A stretch of DNA of 5,118 nucleotides from an uncultured Bacteroides sp. (GCA_934716785.1 CAKUYM010000320.1:1-5118); one strand, 5' to 3'. Positions 1 through 5,118 are shown, counted from the first letter of the stretch. Notes: generated by a model not told the origin, from the sequence alone. Made by a program: numbers and translations.

Positions 1-101
1 ATTATGACCTACAACTGGTTGCCGAGCCGGGTGACTTTGAAGTAATGATCGGCACGAACAGCCGGGATGTGAAAACCTCGAAATTCACATTAATCCATTG
101 A
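1..101 (+). CDS. C-terminal end of a probable GH3 family glycosidase (partial, 5' end outside window)
   Basis: Reading from base 3 gives 32 residues and a TGA stop at 99-101. The tail contains the stretch AEPGDFEVMIGTNSRDVK followed by a short beta-strand-like end (TSKFTLIH). The pattern 'xEPGxFxVMIGxxSxD' is typical of the last strands of the Fn3-like domain that closes GH3 beta-glucosidases and beta-xylosidases. These enzymes release terminal sugars from oligosaccharides, usually in the periplasm of Bacteroides. The catalytic domains lie outside the window, so the family call rests on this tail alone. It is encoded on the same strand as the regulator genes downstream but is separated from them by over 300 bases with hairpins, so it is probably the end of another transcription unit. 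Another Fn3-terminated hydrolase is possible. Confidence 0.6.
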   Translation, partial: YDLQLVAEPGDFEVMIGTNSRDVKTSKFTLIH

Positions 102-113
102 CGGCATTAAAAT

Positions 114-128
114 TATAGACAGTCTATA
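114..128. repeat. Perfect 7+1+7 palindrome (TATAGAC-A-GTCTATA)
   Basis: TATAGAC at 114-120 and GTCTATA at 122-128 are exact reverse complements around one base. It starts 12 bases after the stop of the hydrolase gene. Position suggests an mRNA 3'-end structure or an operator-like site. There is no T-run after it, and with a one-base centre the RNA hairpin would lose inner pairs, so a classical terminator is not shown. Confidence 0.5.
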
Positions 129-134
129 TGTAAG

Positions 135-206
135 TTAACGTCAGTTCGTTGAATATACTCACAACAAAGTAAGTTGATAGTTTATAATTCATCGAACTGA
201 TGTTAA
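135..206 (+). terminator. Long imperfect hairpin downstream of the hydrolase gene, possible transcript end
   Basis: The left arm at 135-157 (TTAACGTCAGTTCG...) matches the reverse complement of 183-206 (...CGAACTGATGTTAA) with two substitutions and one extra base. Inside the loop, CAAC (163-166) and GTTG (174-177) could pair again. The long stem in the 3' region of a gene suits a terminator or an mRNA-stabilising structure. The tail after it is TA-rich but lacks a clean T-run, so termination is inferred. It could also be a short dispersed repeat. Confidence 0.4.
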
Positions 207-380
207 ATTAATTCTGCCAATGGGATTATCCATAGCTTTATATTATTTGCTCACTTAATTAATCCGGCAGATAGATAGAGGAATCTGTAACTTCATTCAA
301 GAAGGAATTTATACTGTTGATTTTGTGTTCAATGAAAACGAATTCAAGAGTTGTAAGTTGTGATTATTTATAAATAGTCA

Positions 381-412
381 TTTTGATTTGTGGTTATTAA
401 TTCTTTATTTTG
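381..412 (+). promoter_or_regulatory. Candidate Bacteroides-type promoter for the sigma gene
   Basis: TTTTG at 381-385 and TATTTTG at 406-412 are separated by 20 bases. This resembles the Bacteroides housekeeping promoter (-33 TTTG, 19-21 bases, -7 TAnnTTTG), but the -7 box is one base short of consensus. It would put the transcript start a few bases upstream of the ATG at 434. The region is AT-rich and chance matches are likely, so this is a suggestion only. Confidence 0.3.
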
Positions 413-433
413 TGCAAGAAATATGAATGCAAT

Positions 434-982
434 ATGGATAAAGAAGTGACGTTTGATAATGCATACAAGCTGTATTATAAGAGGTGCCTGTTGTTCGCAC
501 GATCTTATACTCATGATATGGCACTTGCAGAAGACATTGTCGCTGAATCTATGATTGTGTTATGGGAAAAACTTTGTAATTCGGAAGATATTGGTGCGAT
601 ATTACCTTTTTTGATAGGAGTAATTCGTAATAAAATATTGCAATATTTTCGAAAGGAAGCTCTCAAACTTAGAATTCATTCCACTCTTGAAGAAGACAGC
701 ATTCGTGAATTGCAAGTGCGCATATCAACATTGGAAGAGTGTGACCCCCAACGACTATACGGTATGGATGTACAGAAAATCCTAAAGGAATCATTAAAAA
801 CAATGGGCGAGCAAACTCAAAATGTTTTTAAACTCAGTCGTTTTGCCCACAAATCCAATGAGGAAATAGCCAGGGAGCTGGGTATTGGAGTGAAAGGGGT
901 AGAATATCATATTACGAAAGCACTGAAAAAACTGCGGATAGATTTTAAGGATTTCTATTTCTTTTGGGATTTACTTTTTTGA
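434..982 (+). CDS. ECF-family RNA polymerase sigma factor (sigma-70 family, Bacteroidetes PUL type)
   Basis: Encodes 182 residues from ATG 434, the normal size for this family. Sigma region 2 spans about residues 8-75 (AYKLYYKRCLLFARSYTHD..., then AEDIVAESMIVLWEKL at 32-47, the core-binding and -10 recognition part). Region 4 spans about 118-168, with a helix-turn-helix (SNEEIARELGIGVKGVEYHI) followed by KALKKLR for -35 binding. The frame stays open upstream to a TTG at 410, but that start overlaps the likely promoter and adds eight residues unlike the family. ATG 434 gives the usual N-terminus just ahead of region 2. Such sigma factors direct RNA polymerase to a susC/susD-type operon after release from a FecR-like anti-sigma. 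Here the anti-sigma gene is the next gene but lies 838 bases away, an unusually long gap filled by a repeat element. Confidence 0.93.
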   Translation: MDKEVTFDNAYKLYYKRCLLFARSYTHDMALAEDIVAESMIVLWEKLCNSEDIGAILPFLIGVIRNKILQYFRKEALKLRIHSTLEEDSIRELQVRISTLEECDPQRLYGMDVQKILKESLKTMGEQTQNVFKLSRFAHKSNEEIARELGIGVKGVEYHITKALKKLRIDFKDFYFFWDLLF

Positions 983-1060
983 ACTCCGCTCCCGGTCTCA
1001 AAGAGAATGTTCTCTCTGCAATTCATTTTTTATAATTCCACTAACGCGTTTTTTTGATAT
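983..1060. other. Sigma gene 3' region with a short palindrome
   Basis: AGAGAA (1002-1007), TG, TTCTCT (1010-1015) forms a perfect 6+2+6 palindrome 19 bases after the sigma stop. T-runs follow at 1026-1031 and 1050-1055. As RNA it gives a five-pair stem with a four-base loop, weak for an intrinsic terminator and separated from the T-run. It could reduce read-through into the anti-sigma gene or serve as a protein-binding site. Neither role is shown. Confidence 0.35.
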
Positions 1061-1152
1061 TCATTTCTCATGTTCTCATTCTTTTGAGATAAATAACAGA
1101 TAATGAGCGATAAAGTGAATGAGAAATACATTCACAAAATGGTATCTCTCAT
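1061..1152 (+). repeat. Left arm of the foldback element
   Basis: The arm begins TCATTTCTCATGTTCTCAT and ends GGTATCTCTCAT. It is itself made of two hairpins. The outer one pairs TCTCA (1074-1078) with TGAGA (1085-1089). The inner one pairs ATGAGAAATAC (1119-1129) with GTATCTCTCAT (1142-1152), 10 of 11 bases matching around a 12-base loop. The arm pairs in the long range with 1555-1646. Confidence 0.75.
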
Positions 1153-1263
1153 TGTTTTTCAAGGAAAAGAAGTTGATTTGGCTCATCTCTCATATTTGCC
1201 GGAGGAGCATTTCTCATGTCCTGATTGAATGCTGGTTGATATATCACGTAACCGATATCATCG

Positions 1264-1303
1264 TGTCATTCAGCCTTTATTACTATGTCATTCAGGCTTC
1301 ATT
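1264..1303. repeat. Two 18-base direct repeats with 22-base period
   Basis: TGTCATTCAGCCTTTATT (1264-1281) and TGTCATTCAGGCTTCATT (1286-1303) match at 16 of 18 bases and start 22 bases apart. The same 22-base period continues in the next array (1309-1396), so these may be diverged outer units of one longer array. Confidence 0.6.
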
Positions 1304-1308
1304 TCATT

Positions 1309-1396
1309 CGTTCCACTACAGTGCACAGATCGTTGCACTCCGATGAACAGTTCGTTGCACTGTAGTGCACAGATCGTTCCACTACAGTGCAACGGT
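1309..1396. repeat. Tandem array of four 22-bp units with palindromic cores
   Basis: Units start at 1309, 1331, 1353 and 1375, each opening CGTTCCACT or CGTTGCACT. Units 1 and 3 match at 19/22, units 1 and 4 at 19/22, and units 2 and 3 at 16/22. CGTTCCACTACAGTGCA occurs exactly at 1309-1325 and 1375-1391. Unit 3 contains TGCACT-GT-AGTGCA, and unit 4 nearly reads the same on both strands (CGTTcCACT-AC-AGTGcAACG). Long stems also form between units: 1353-1367 with 1380-1394 (15 perfect pairs, 12-base loop) or 1314-1325 with 1356-1367 (12 perfect pairs). The 22-base period, about two DNA turns, suggests protein-binding sites on one helix face. Confidence 0.75.
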
Positions 1397-1423
1397 TGCG
1401 ATGTAGCCTTAATAAAACGATGA

Positions 1424-1547
1424 TACCTATAGGACAACACGTCAATGCTTGCCTGCTTTCATGCGGATGATAGTTTGCAGGTATATGAAGTTAGGCTGTC
1501 TTGGGGGTGAGATATGAGAAATGGATGATTTTGATGCTTTTATGCGG
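1424..1547. repeat. Minor repeats in the right half of the foldback element
   Basis: CCTATAGG (1426-1433) is a perfect 8-base palindrome. CCTGC (1452-1456) can pair with GCAGG (1477-1481). TGCTTTCATGCGG (1454-1466) and TGCTTTTATGCGG (1535-1547) are direct repeats at 12/13. These add to the repeat density of the element; no coding signal is seen. Confidence 0.35.
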
Positions 1548-1554
1548 AAAAATG

Positions 1555-1646
1555 ATGAGAAATACCGTTTGGTGAATGTATTTCTCATTTGTCATGCCAT
1601 TCATTATCTGCCGGTTATCTCAAAATGATGAGAACATGAGAAATGA
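1555..1646 (-). repeat. Right arm of the foldback element
   Basis: Reverse-complement partner of 1061-1152. Its inner hairpin is perfect: ATGAGAAATAC (1555-1565) with GTATTTCTCAT (1578-1588), 11 pairs and a 12-base loop. Its outer hairpin pairs TCTCA (1618-1622) with TGAGA (1629-1633). Both arms keep the same two-hairpin layout, which suggests a selected recognition structure rather than chance. Confidence 0.75.
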
Positions 1647-1820
1647 TTTCTTAAAATCTCTCTTAGTAGCATCTGTTTAAATCAGCATATGGCGTGCTAT
1701 ATGCTGCTGTTGAAGGACGCTGAAACAGCCTCTTAATATTTTTTCGAAAAAAATCCTATTTTTCACTCGGGTTGTATTCTTTTCAAACAACTATTATATA
1801 GAACAGCAAAAAGTAATGCC
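1647..1820. other. Leader region of the anti-sigma gene with two small hairpins
   Basis: CAGCATAT (1683-1690) pairs perfectly with ATATGCTG (1699-1706) around an 8-base loop, and GCTGTT (1706-1711) pairs with AACAGC (1724-1729). The two stems share base 1706. After them the sequence is AT-rich up to the ATG. I see no convincing TTTG / TAnnTTTG promoter: TATTTTTC at 1757-1764 resembles a -7 box but has no partner upstream. The anti-sigma may therefore depend on read-through or on an unrecognised promoter. Confidence 0.4.
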
Positions 1821-2771
1821 ATGAAACGAAGTGCAATTCTAAAATATTTGAGGGGAGAAACCTCTGCAAAAGAACGCATTGATATGCTTCGGTGGCTGGA
1901 AGAAGATCCGGCGCACATGGAAGAATACAAATGTCTCCGACAGATATTTGATGCGACTCTATGCAGTGAGGAGAATATCCCTTTATCTATAAAGTCACAT
2001 TCTGCCAGTCTCAGCCGAAAGCGCTGGATGCAAGTTGCGGCAGCGGCTGTTGTTTTTTTATGTCTTTTTGCAGGTGGAACTTGGCTGTACACATATAATT
2101 TCTCCGTAGCCCCTACGGAATTGCTTGCTACACGTACTATACATGTTCCGGTAGGGCAGCGCACGGAGCTCACTTTGAATGACGGTACGAAGATATGGCT
2201 CAACTCCAATACAACTCTGCGCATAGAAAATTCGGAGAGAAAAGATTTGCGTCGTGTCAGTCTGGATGGTGAAGCCTATTTTGAAGTGACGCCCAACAAA
2301 CATCTTCCGTTTGTGGTGCAGACAGGCTCTTATGAAGTGCAGGTGTTAGGAACAAAATTTAATGTATTCGCCTATAAAGATCGGAAAGATTTCTCTGTCA
2401 GGTTATACGAAGGGGCAGTCAATGTAAGCGATGTACAGACTGATACCTCCCTTCGTCTTTTCCCCAATGAGGAGGTTAAAGTTTCCGATGACGGCAGGCT
2501 GGTTAAAGGTTCTTTCGAACAAGCGGAATCGCTATTATGGCTTGAGGGAATTTATTACTTTGAAGATACCGATTATGAGACCATTTTCCGCCAAATAAAA
2601 GAATACTATAAAGTGGATTTTGATGTCCGCAATCCGAATGTTCTGCAATATAAATGTACTTGTAAATTCAGGCAGGAGGATGGACTGAAGCATATATTGG
2701 AAGTTCTGCAAGGAATACATGAATTTGAATTTGAATGGAGTGACGACGGGCAGTCCGTTATTATTCGATGA
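1821..2771 (+). CDS. FecR-family anti-sigma factor (inner-membrane, DUF4974-like C-terminus)
   Basis: A complete 316-residue protein, typical of the family. Residues 1-65 form the cytoplasmic sigma-binding part (LKYLRGETSAKERIDMLRWLEEDP...). A single membrane helix lies at about 71-90 (QVAAAAVVFLCLFAGGTWLY). The periplasmic FecR domain is at about 103-201, with VPVGQRTELTLNDGTKIWLN, LDGEAYFEV and VLGTKFNVFAY. The C-terminal domain at about 247-315 (DYETIFRQIKEYYKVDFDV...CKFRQEDGLKHILEVLQ) is the STN-like DUF4974 type seen in Bacteroidetes. It holds the ECF sigma inactive until the STN domain of its cognate SusC transporter signals, then releases it. ATG 1821 is the first suitable start; the ATG at 1816 is in another frame. 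The partner sigma upstream and STN-bearing transporter downstream support the role. Confidence 0.93.
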   Translation: MKRSAILKYLRGETSAKERIDMLRWLEEDPAHMEEYKCLRQIFDATLCSEENIPLSIKSHSASLSRKRWMQVAAAAVVFLCLFAGGTWLYTYNFSVAPTELLATRTIHVPVGQRTELTLNDGTKIWLNSNTTLRIENSERKDLRRVSLDGEAYFEVTPNKHLPFVVQTGSYEVQVLGTKFNVFAYKDRKDFSVRLYEGAVNVSDVQTDTSLRLFPNEEVKVSDDGRLVKGSFEQAESLLWLEGIYYFEDTDYETIFRQIKEYYKVDFDVRNPNVLQYKCTCKFRQEDGLKHILEVLQGIHEFEFEWSDDGQSVIIR

Positions 2772-2951
2772 TTTTCAGTTGACCCTATATATAATTAATA
2801 TTTATGAAAAATAAAGATCCCGTTTTTACCAAAGAAGAAACGGTCGGAAGTGCGCCAACACCATCCGACCGCAAAAGTCGTGCATACGTTCCTCGTGATC
2901 AGCGGAGAATGAAATTATCAAATAACACAACTTATTTAAACATACAAAGTT
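2772..2951. other. Leader between the anti-sigma and susC-like genes
   Basis: This 180-base stretch should carry the sigma-controlled promoter of the transporter operon, probably in the AT-rich part before 2804, but no box can be assigned with confidence. It also carries a candidate small ORF and a hairpin, listed separately. The last 30 bases before the transporter start are AT-rich without a Shine-Dalgarno sequence, as is usual in Bacteroides. Confidence 0.4.
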
Positions 2952-2959
2952 ATGAATAA
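2804..2959 (+). CDS. Candidate 51-residue small protein or leader peptide overlapping the transporter start
   Basis: ATG 2804 opens 51 codons ending at TAA 2957-2959. The product begins MKNKDPVFTKEETVGSAPTP and continues with SDRKSRAYVPRDQRRMKLSNN. It is hydrophilic, with no signal peptide or membrane helix, and I recognise no family. Its stop lies inside the first codons of the transporter gene (ATGAATAA, 8-base overlap), a layout seen in translationally coupled genes. An internal hairpin (2841-2871) lies within its reading frame, so ribosomes on this ORF would disrupt that structure. An open frame of this size can arise by chance, so it may instead be plain 5' leader. Confidence 0.35.
   Translation: MKNKDPVFTKEETVGSAPTPSDRKSRAYVPRDQRRMKLSNNTTYLNIQSYE
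2841..2871 (+). promoter_or_regulatory. Stem-loop in the transporter leader
   Basis: CGGTCGGA (2841-2848) and TCCGACCG (2864-2871) are perfect reverse complements, six of eight pairs being G-C. GTG (2850-2852) can pair with CAC (2859-2861) to extend the stem across a small internal loop. It stands out as GC-rich within AT-rich surroundings. There is no T-run after it, so it is more likely an RNA stability or translation-control structure than a terminator. It sits inside the candidate small ORF. Confidence 0.5.
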
Positions 2960-5118
2960 AAAAATAACTCTCTTGTGTGGAATAATGTTTTTTATATTAA
3001 ATGCAGCTGTTTTTGCACAAAATAAGACAGTGACGTTGAATGAAGAACAAAGTTCCATTCAAGCAATCCTTTCTAAGATTGAAAAACAGACGAAGTATTT
3101 GTTCGTCTATGATAAAGCGCAAATCGATGTGATGCGTAAAGTTACATTAAAAGTAAGCAACAAACCGGTTTCGCAAGTCTTGAATACGCTGTTTTCCGGT
3201 ACGCGGGTTTCTTATAGCCTGAACGGAAACAACATTATGCTCACTGTCCGAACAGAGCAGAACCGGCAAGCGGCCGCAAAGGTCGTAGAAGGTGTGATCA
3301 CCGACCCGAATGGTGAACCGATAATAGGAGCGACAGTTAAAGAGGACGGCTCCAATAATGGAGTGATTTCGGATATAGACGGAAAATTCTCTATTAAAGT
3401 ACAGCCTAACGCAAAGTTGAAAATATCATACGTAGGTATGGCTACCAAGACTGTCGCTGTAGCAGGAAAGACTTTCTTGCCTGTTACTTTGGCTGAAGAC
3501 AGCAAAACGCTGGACGAAGTGGTAGTCGTAGGATATGGTACTCAAAAGCGTGTCAACCTGACCGGTGCCATATCTACCGTTTCCAGCAAAGATTTGATAG
3601 ACCGTCCGGCAACCAGCGCAACACATATGTTGCAAGGTAAGGTGCCGGGACTGAACATCACGACCTCTTCCGGTACGCCGGGCAATAGCGCCAGTATCAA
3701 CATCCGTGGTACAAACTCTATCAACGGTGGTAGCCCGCTCATACTTATCGATGGGGTAGAAGGCGACTTAGGTCATGTCAATCCCGCCGATATCGAATCT
3801 ATCTCTGTTATCAAAGATGCTTCTTCATCTGCCATCTATGGTGCGCGTGCTTCGTTTGGTGTTGTTCTTGTTACCACCAAAGATGGAAGTGAAGGTAAGG
3901 TACGCGTATCTTACAACGGACGTTTCGGATGGACGAGACCTACTGCATCTGTCGATTACGAGACACGTGGCTACTATTCTGTATTGGCTGCAAACACATT
4001 TTGGAATGCTTATACAGGTGTGAACTACATGAACTATACGGAAGATGACATGTTGGAACTGTGGTTGAGAAGAAATGACAAGACTGAAGATCCGTCTCGT
4101 CCATGGACAGTGGTGAAAGAACGCAATGGACGCCCCACTTACTATTACTATGCCAATACGGACTTCTGGCATTATCTCTATCGGGAGAATAAACCGATGA
4201 TGAACCATGATGTCTCAATTTCCGGTGGTACGAAGAGAATGAAATACCTCTTGTCCGGTGGTTACAACTGGGAAGAGGGTATGATCAAAAAGAGTTCGGA
4301 TGTATTTAAGAAAGCAAATTTCCGTTCCAAATTATCGTTTGATGTGAACGATTATGTAAATATCAGCAATAATACTTCTTTCTATCATTCTAAATATACT
4401 TTTCCGGGTGCCGGAGGTAGCAGTAGCTGGTACTTTAATGCAAGCCAATTGCATGCTTTAGCTTGTTTTCCTACGCAGAATCCCGATGGAACCAGTGTTG
4501 TCAGCCATGTTTTCAATGGTTATCGGTTGATGGATGGTCTGCTTGCCATACGCGATAAGGACAAGCACAAGGGGGCTGATCGTTTGGATGATTTCAGCAC
4601 GACTACCGAACTGACCGTCAAACCTGTGAAAGGCTTGGAAGTGAAGGCCAACTTCACTTATAATGTTAGCAACAAGCGGTCCATGAGCCGTTATGTCACT
4701 ACTGAATATTCACAATATCCCGGTGTGATAGACACTTTTGAGGCTTCCTCAAGCTATATGGAGAATCGCCTGAAAGAGGCTACGGATTATGCTCATTACT
4801 TGGCTTCCAATGTGTACGCTACTTATGGCGGCAGTTTTTTGCAGAAACATAACTATAAAGTGACTGCCGGATTCAACTATGAAACCAAGTATATGAAGAC
4901 CAACAGTGCTTACGGATACAACTTGTTGTCGGAAACACTGAATGACTTCAACCTTATTGGAGAAGACAGCGAGGGCGAACGCCGCATGGAGATAAAAGGA
5001 GGACAGAACGAATACGCCTTAGCCGGATATTTCGGACGTATCAACTATGACTACGCTGGAAAGTATCTGTTTGAGTTTAGCGGACGCTACGATGGAAGTT
5101 CACGTTTCAGCTCGAAAG
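2952..5118 (+). CDS. SusC/RagA-family TonB-dependent outer-membrane transporter with STN domain (partial, 3' end outside window)
   Basis: 722 complete codons are seen with no frameshift; the family usually has about 1000-1100 residues. A signal peptide covers residues 1-22 (KK, then a hydrophobic core, AVFA before the likely cut). The STN domain is at about 27-99, the module that contacts a FecR-type anti-sigma. A carboxypeptidase-regulatory-like domain is at about 112-182 (GVITDPNGEPIIGATV...DIDGKFSI). The DEVVVVGYGTQKR segment is at 188-200. The plug domain runs to about residue 310 and contains LQGKVPGLNI, INIRGTNSINGGSPLILIDG and VIKDASSSAIYGARA. The start of the beta-barrel follows. It imports a glycan oligosaccharide with a SusD-type lipoprotein, expected just downstream. 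ATG 2952 follows an in-frame stop at 2937-2939. The substrate is unknown. Confidence 0.95.
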   Translation, partial: MNKKITLLCGIMFFILNAAVFAQNKTVTLNEEQSSIQAILSKIEKQTKYLFVYDKAQIDVMRKVTLKVSNKPVSQVLNTLFSGTRVSYSLNGNNIMLTVRTEQNRQAAAKVVEGVITDPNGEPIIGATVKEDGSNNGVISDIDGKFSIKVQPNAKLKISYVGMATKTVAVAGKTFLPVTLAEDSKTLDEVVVVGYGTQKRVNLTGAISTVSSKDLIDRPATSATHMLQGKVPGLNITTSSGTPGNSASINIRGTNSINGGSPLILIDGVEGDLGHVNPADIESISVIKDASSSAIYGARASFGVVLVTTKDGSEGKVRVSYNGRFGWTRPTASVDYETRGYYSVLAANTFWNAYTGVNYMNYTEDDMLELWLRRNDKTEDPSRPWTVVKERNGRPTYYYYANTDFWHYLYRENKPMMNHDVSISGGTKRMKYLLSGGYNWEEGMIKKSSDVFKKANFRSKLSFDVNDYVNISNNTSFYHSKYTFPGAGGSSSWYFNASQLHALACFPTQNPDGTSVVSHVFNGYRLMDGLLAIRDKDKHKGADRLDDFSTTTELTVKPVKGLEVKANFTYNVSNKRSMSRYVTTEYSQYPGVIDTFEASSSYMENRLKEATDYAHYLASNVYATYGGSFLQKHNYKVTAGFNYETKYMKTNSAYGYNLLSETLNDFNLIGEDSEGERRMEIKGGQNEYALAGYFGRINYDYAGKYLFEFSGRYDGSSRFSSK

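Larger units (their letters stand above)
102..433. other. Non-coding gap between the hydrolase end and the sigma gene
   Basis: This AT-rich stretch holds a 15-bp palindrome, a long imperfect hairpin and a candidate promoter, listed separately. There is also a weaker CTGCC (214-218) / GGCAG (266-270) pair. One start-less frame between stop codons, at about 257-363, reads ...FIQEGIYTVDFVFNENEFKSCKL. It has no ATG, so I do not call it a gene, though it could be a decayed remnant. No other coding signal is visible. Confidence 0.6.
1061..1646. mobile_element. 586-bp foldback / MITE-like element with 92-bp inverted arms, no transposase gene
   Basis: The first 92 bases (1061-1152) align without gaps to the reverse complement of the last 92 (1555-1646) with 18 mismatches by eye, about 80% identity. 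Identity is concentrated in the outer 32 bases (30/32) and the inner 35 bases (32/35), with a diverged stretch between that still keeps CAGATAATGA. The terminal motif CATTTCTCATGT recurs inside: 1208-1226 matches 1062-1080 at 17/19, and an inverted CATTTCTCAT copy sits at 1514-1523. The centre carries 22-bp tandem repeats. There is no long ORF, so if mobile it would need a transposase supplied elsewhere. No clear target-site duplication is visible at 1060/1647, so insertion by transposition is inferred. Alternatives are a degenerate invertible segment or a structured non-coding RNA locus. Confidence 0.5.

Noticed and set aside
410..433. TTG start for the sigma gene at 410
   Set aside because: It overlaps the candidate -7 box and adds eight residues (MCKKYECN) not expected in the family; ATG 434 gives the usual N-terminus.
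1002..1031. Intrinsic terminator after the sigma gene
   Set aside because: The stem has only about five A/T-mixed pairs and the T-run begins over ten bases later, so it is listed only as a palindrome.
1119..1346. 75-codon + strand frame inside the foldback element
   Set aside because: It starts in the left arm and runs through the repeats. The sequence is explained by repeats and the translation looks like no protein family.
1309..1396. CRISPR array
   Set aside because: The 22-bp units are directly adjacent with no unique spacers, and no cas genes are present.
1229..1423. 64-codon + strand frame across the 22-bp array
   Set aside because: Its composition comes from the tandem repeats (repeated CSAQIV, PLQC), with no start context or family resemblance.
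1056..1651. Target-site duplication flanking the foldback element
   Set aside because: Bases before 1061 (TGATAT) and after 1646 (TTTCTT) show no matching direct repeat beyond T-rich similarity.
1763..2303. Minus-strand frames opposite the anti-sigma gene
   Set aside because: They lie antisense to a clear FecR-like coding sequence and show no domain features.
2779..2794. TTGACC and TATAAT as a sigma-70 promoter before the transporter
   Set aside because: The two boxes are only four bases apart, far from the 16-18 needed, and Bacteroides does not use this consensus.
3212..4218. Open frames on both strands within the transporter gene
   Set aside because: They are shadows of the continuous SusC-like reading frame starting at 2952.

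Overview
The window looks like a chromosome segment of a gut Bacteroides or close relative (Bacteroidales). The reasons are an ECF sigma factor, a FecR-type anti-sigma factor with a C-terminal DUF4974-like end, and a SusC/RagA-type TonB-dependent transporter carrying an N-terminal STN domain. Intergenic DNA is AT-rich and the gene starts lack clear Shine-Dalgarno sequences. All recognisable genes are on the + strand.

Layout. Bases 1-101 are the last 33 codons of a gene whose C-terminus resembles the Fn3-like domain of GH3 glycosidases. Bases 102-433 are non-coding and hold a 15-bp palindrome (114-128), a long imperfect hairpin (135-206) and a possible Bacteroides-type promoter. An ECF sigma factor follows at 434-982. 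Bases 983-1820 hold no convincing gene. Most of this gap is a 586-bp foldback structure (1061-1646) with 92-bp inverted arms that align without gaps at about 80% identity. In its middle lies a tandem array of 22-bp units (1309-1396) made of palindromic CGTTSCACT/AGTGCA motifs. The FecR-like anti-sigma gene is at 1821-2771. A short leader (2772-2951) contains a candidate 51-codon ORF with an internal 8-bp-stem hairpin; the ORF's stop overlaps the start of the susC-like gene. That gene begins at 2952 and runs off the window end (722 complete codons seen).

How it works together. ECF sigma, FecR-like anti-sigma and STN-bearing SusC form the standard trans-envelope signalling set of Bacteroides polysaccharide or glycoprotein-glycan utilisation loci. 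Ligand binding by the transporter is relayed through STN and FecR to release the sigma factor, which then activates the susC/susD operon. The preceding GH3-like end may belong to a neighbouring or the same locus. The substrate cannot be told from this window.

The unusual part is the repeat-rich foldback element between the sigma and anti-sigma genes, which are normally close together. The second point of interest is the small ORF with hairpin that may couple translation to susC.
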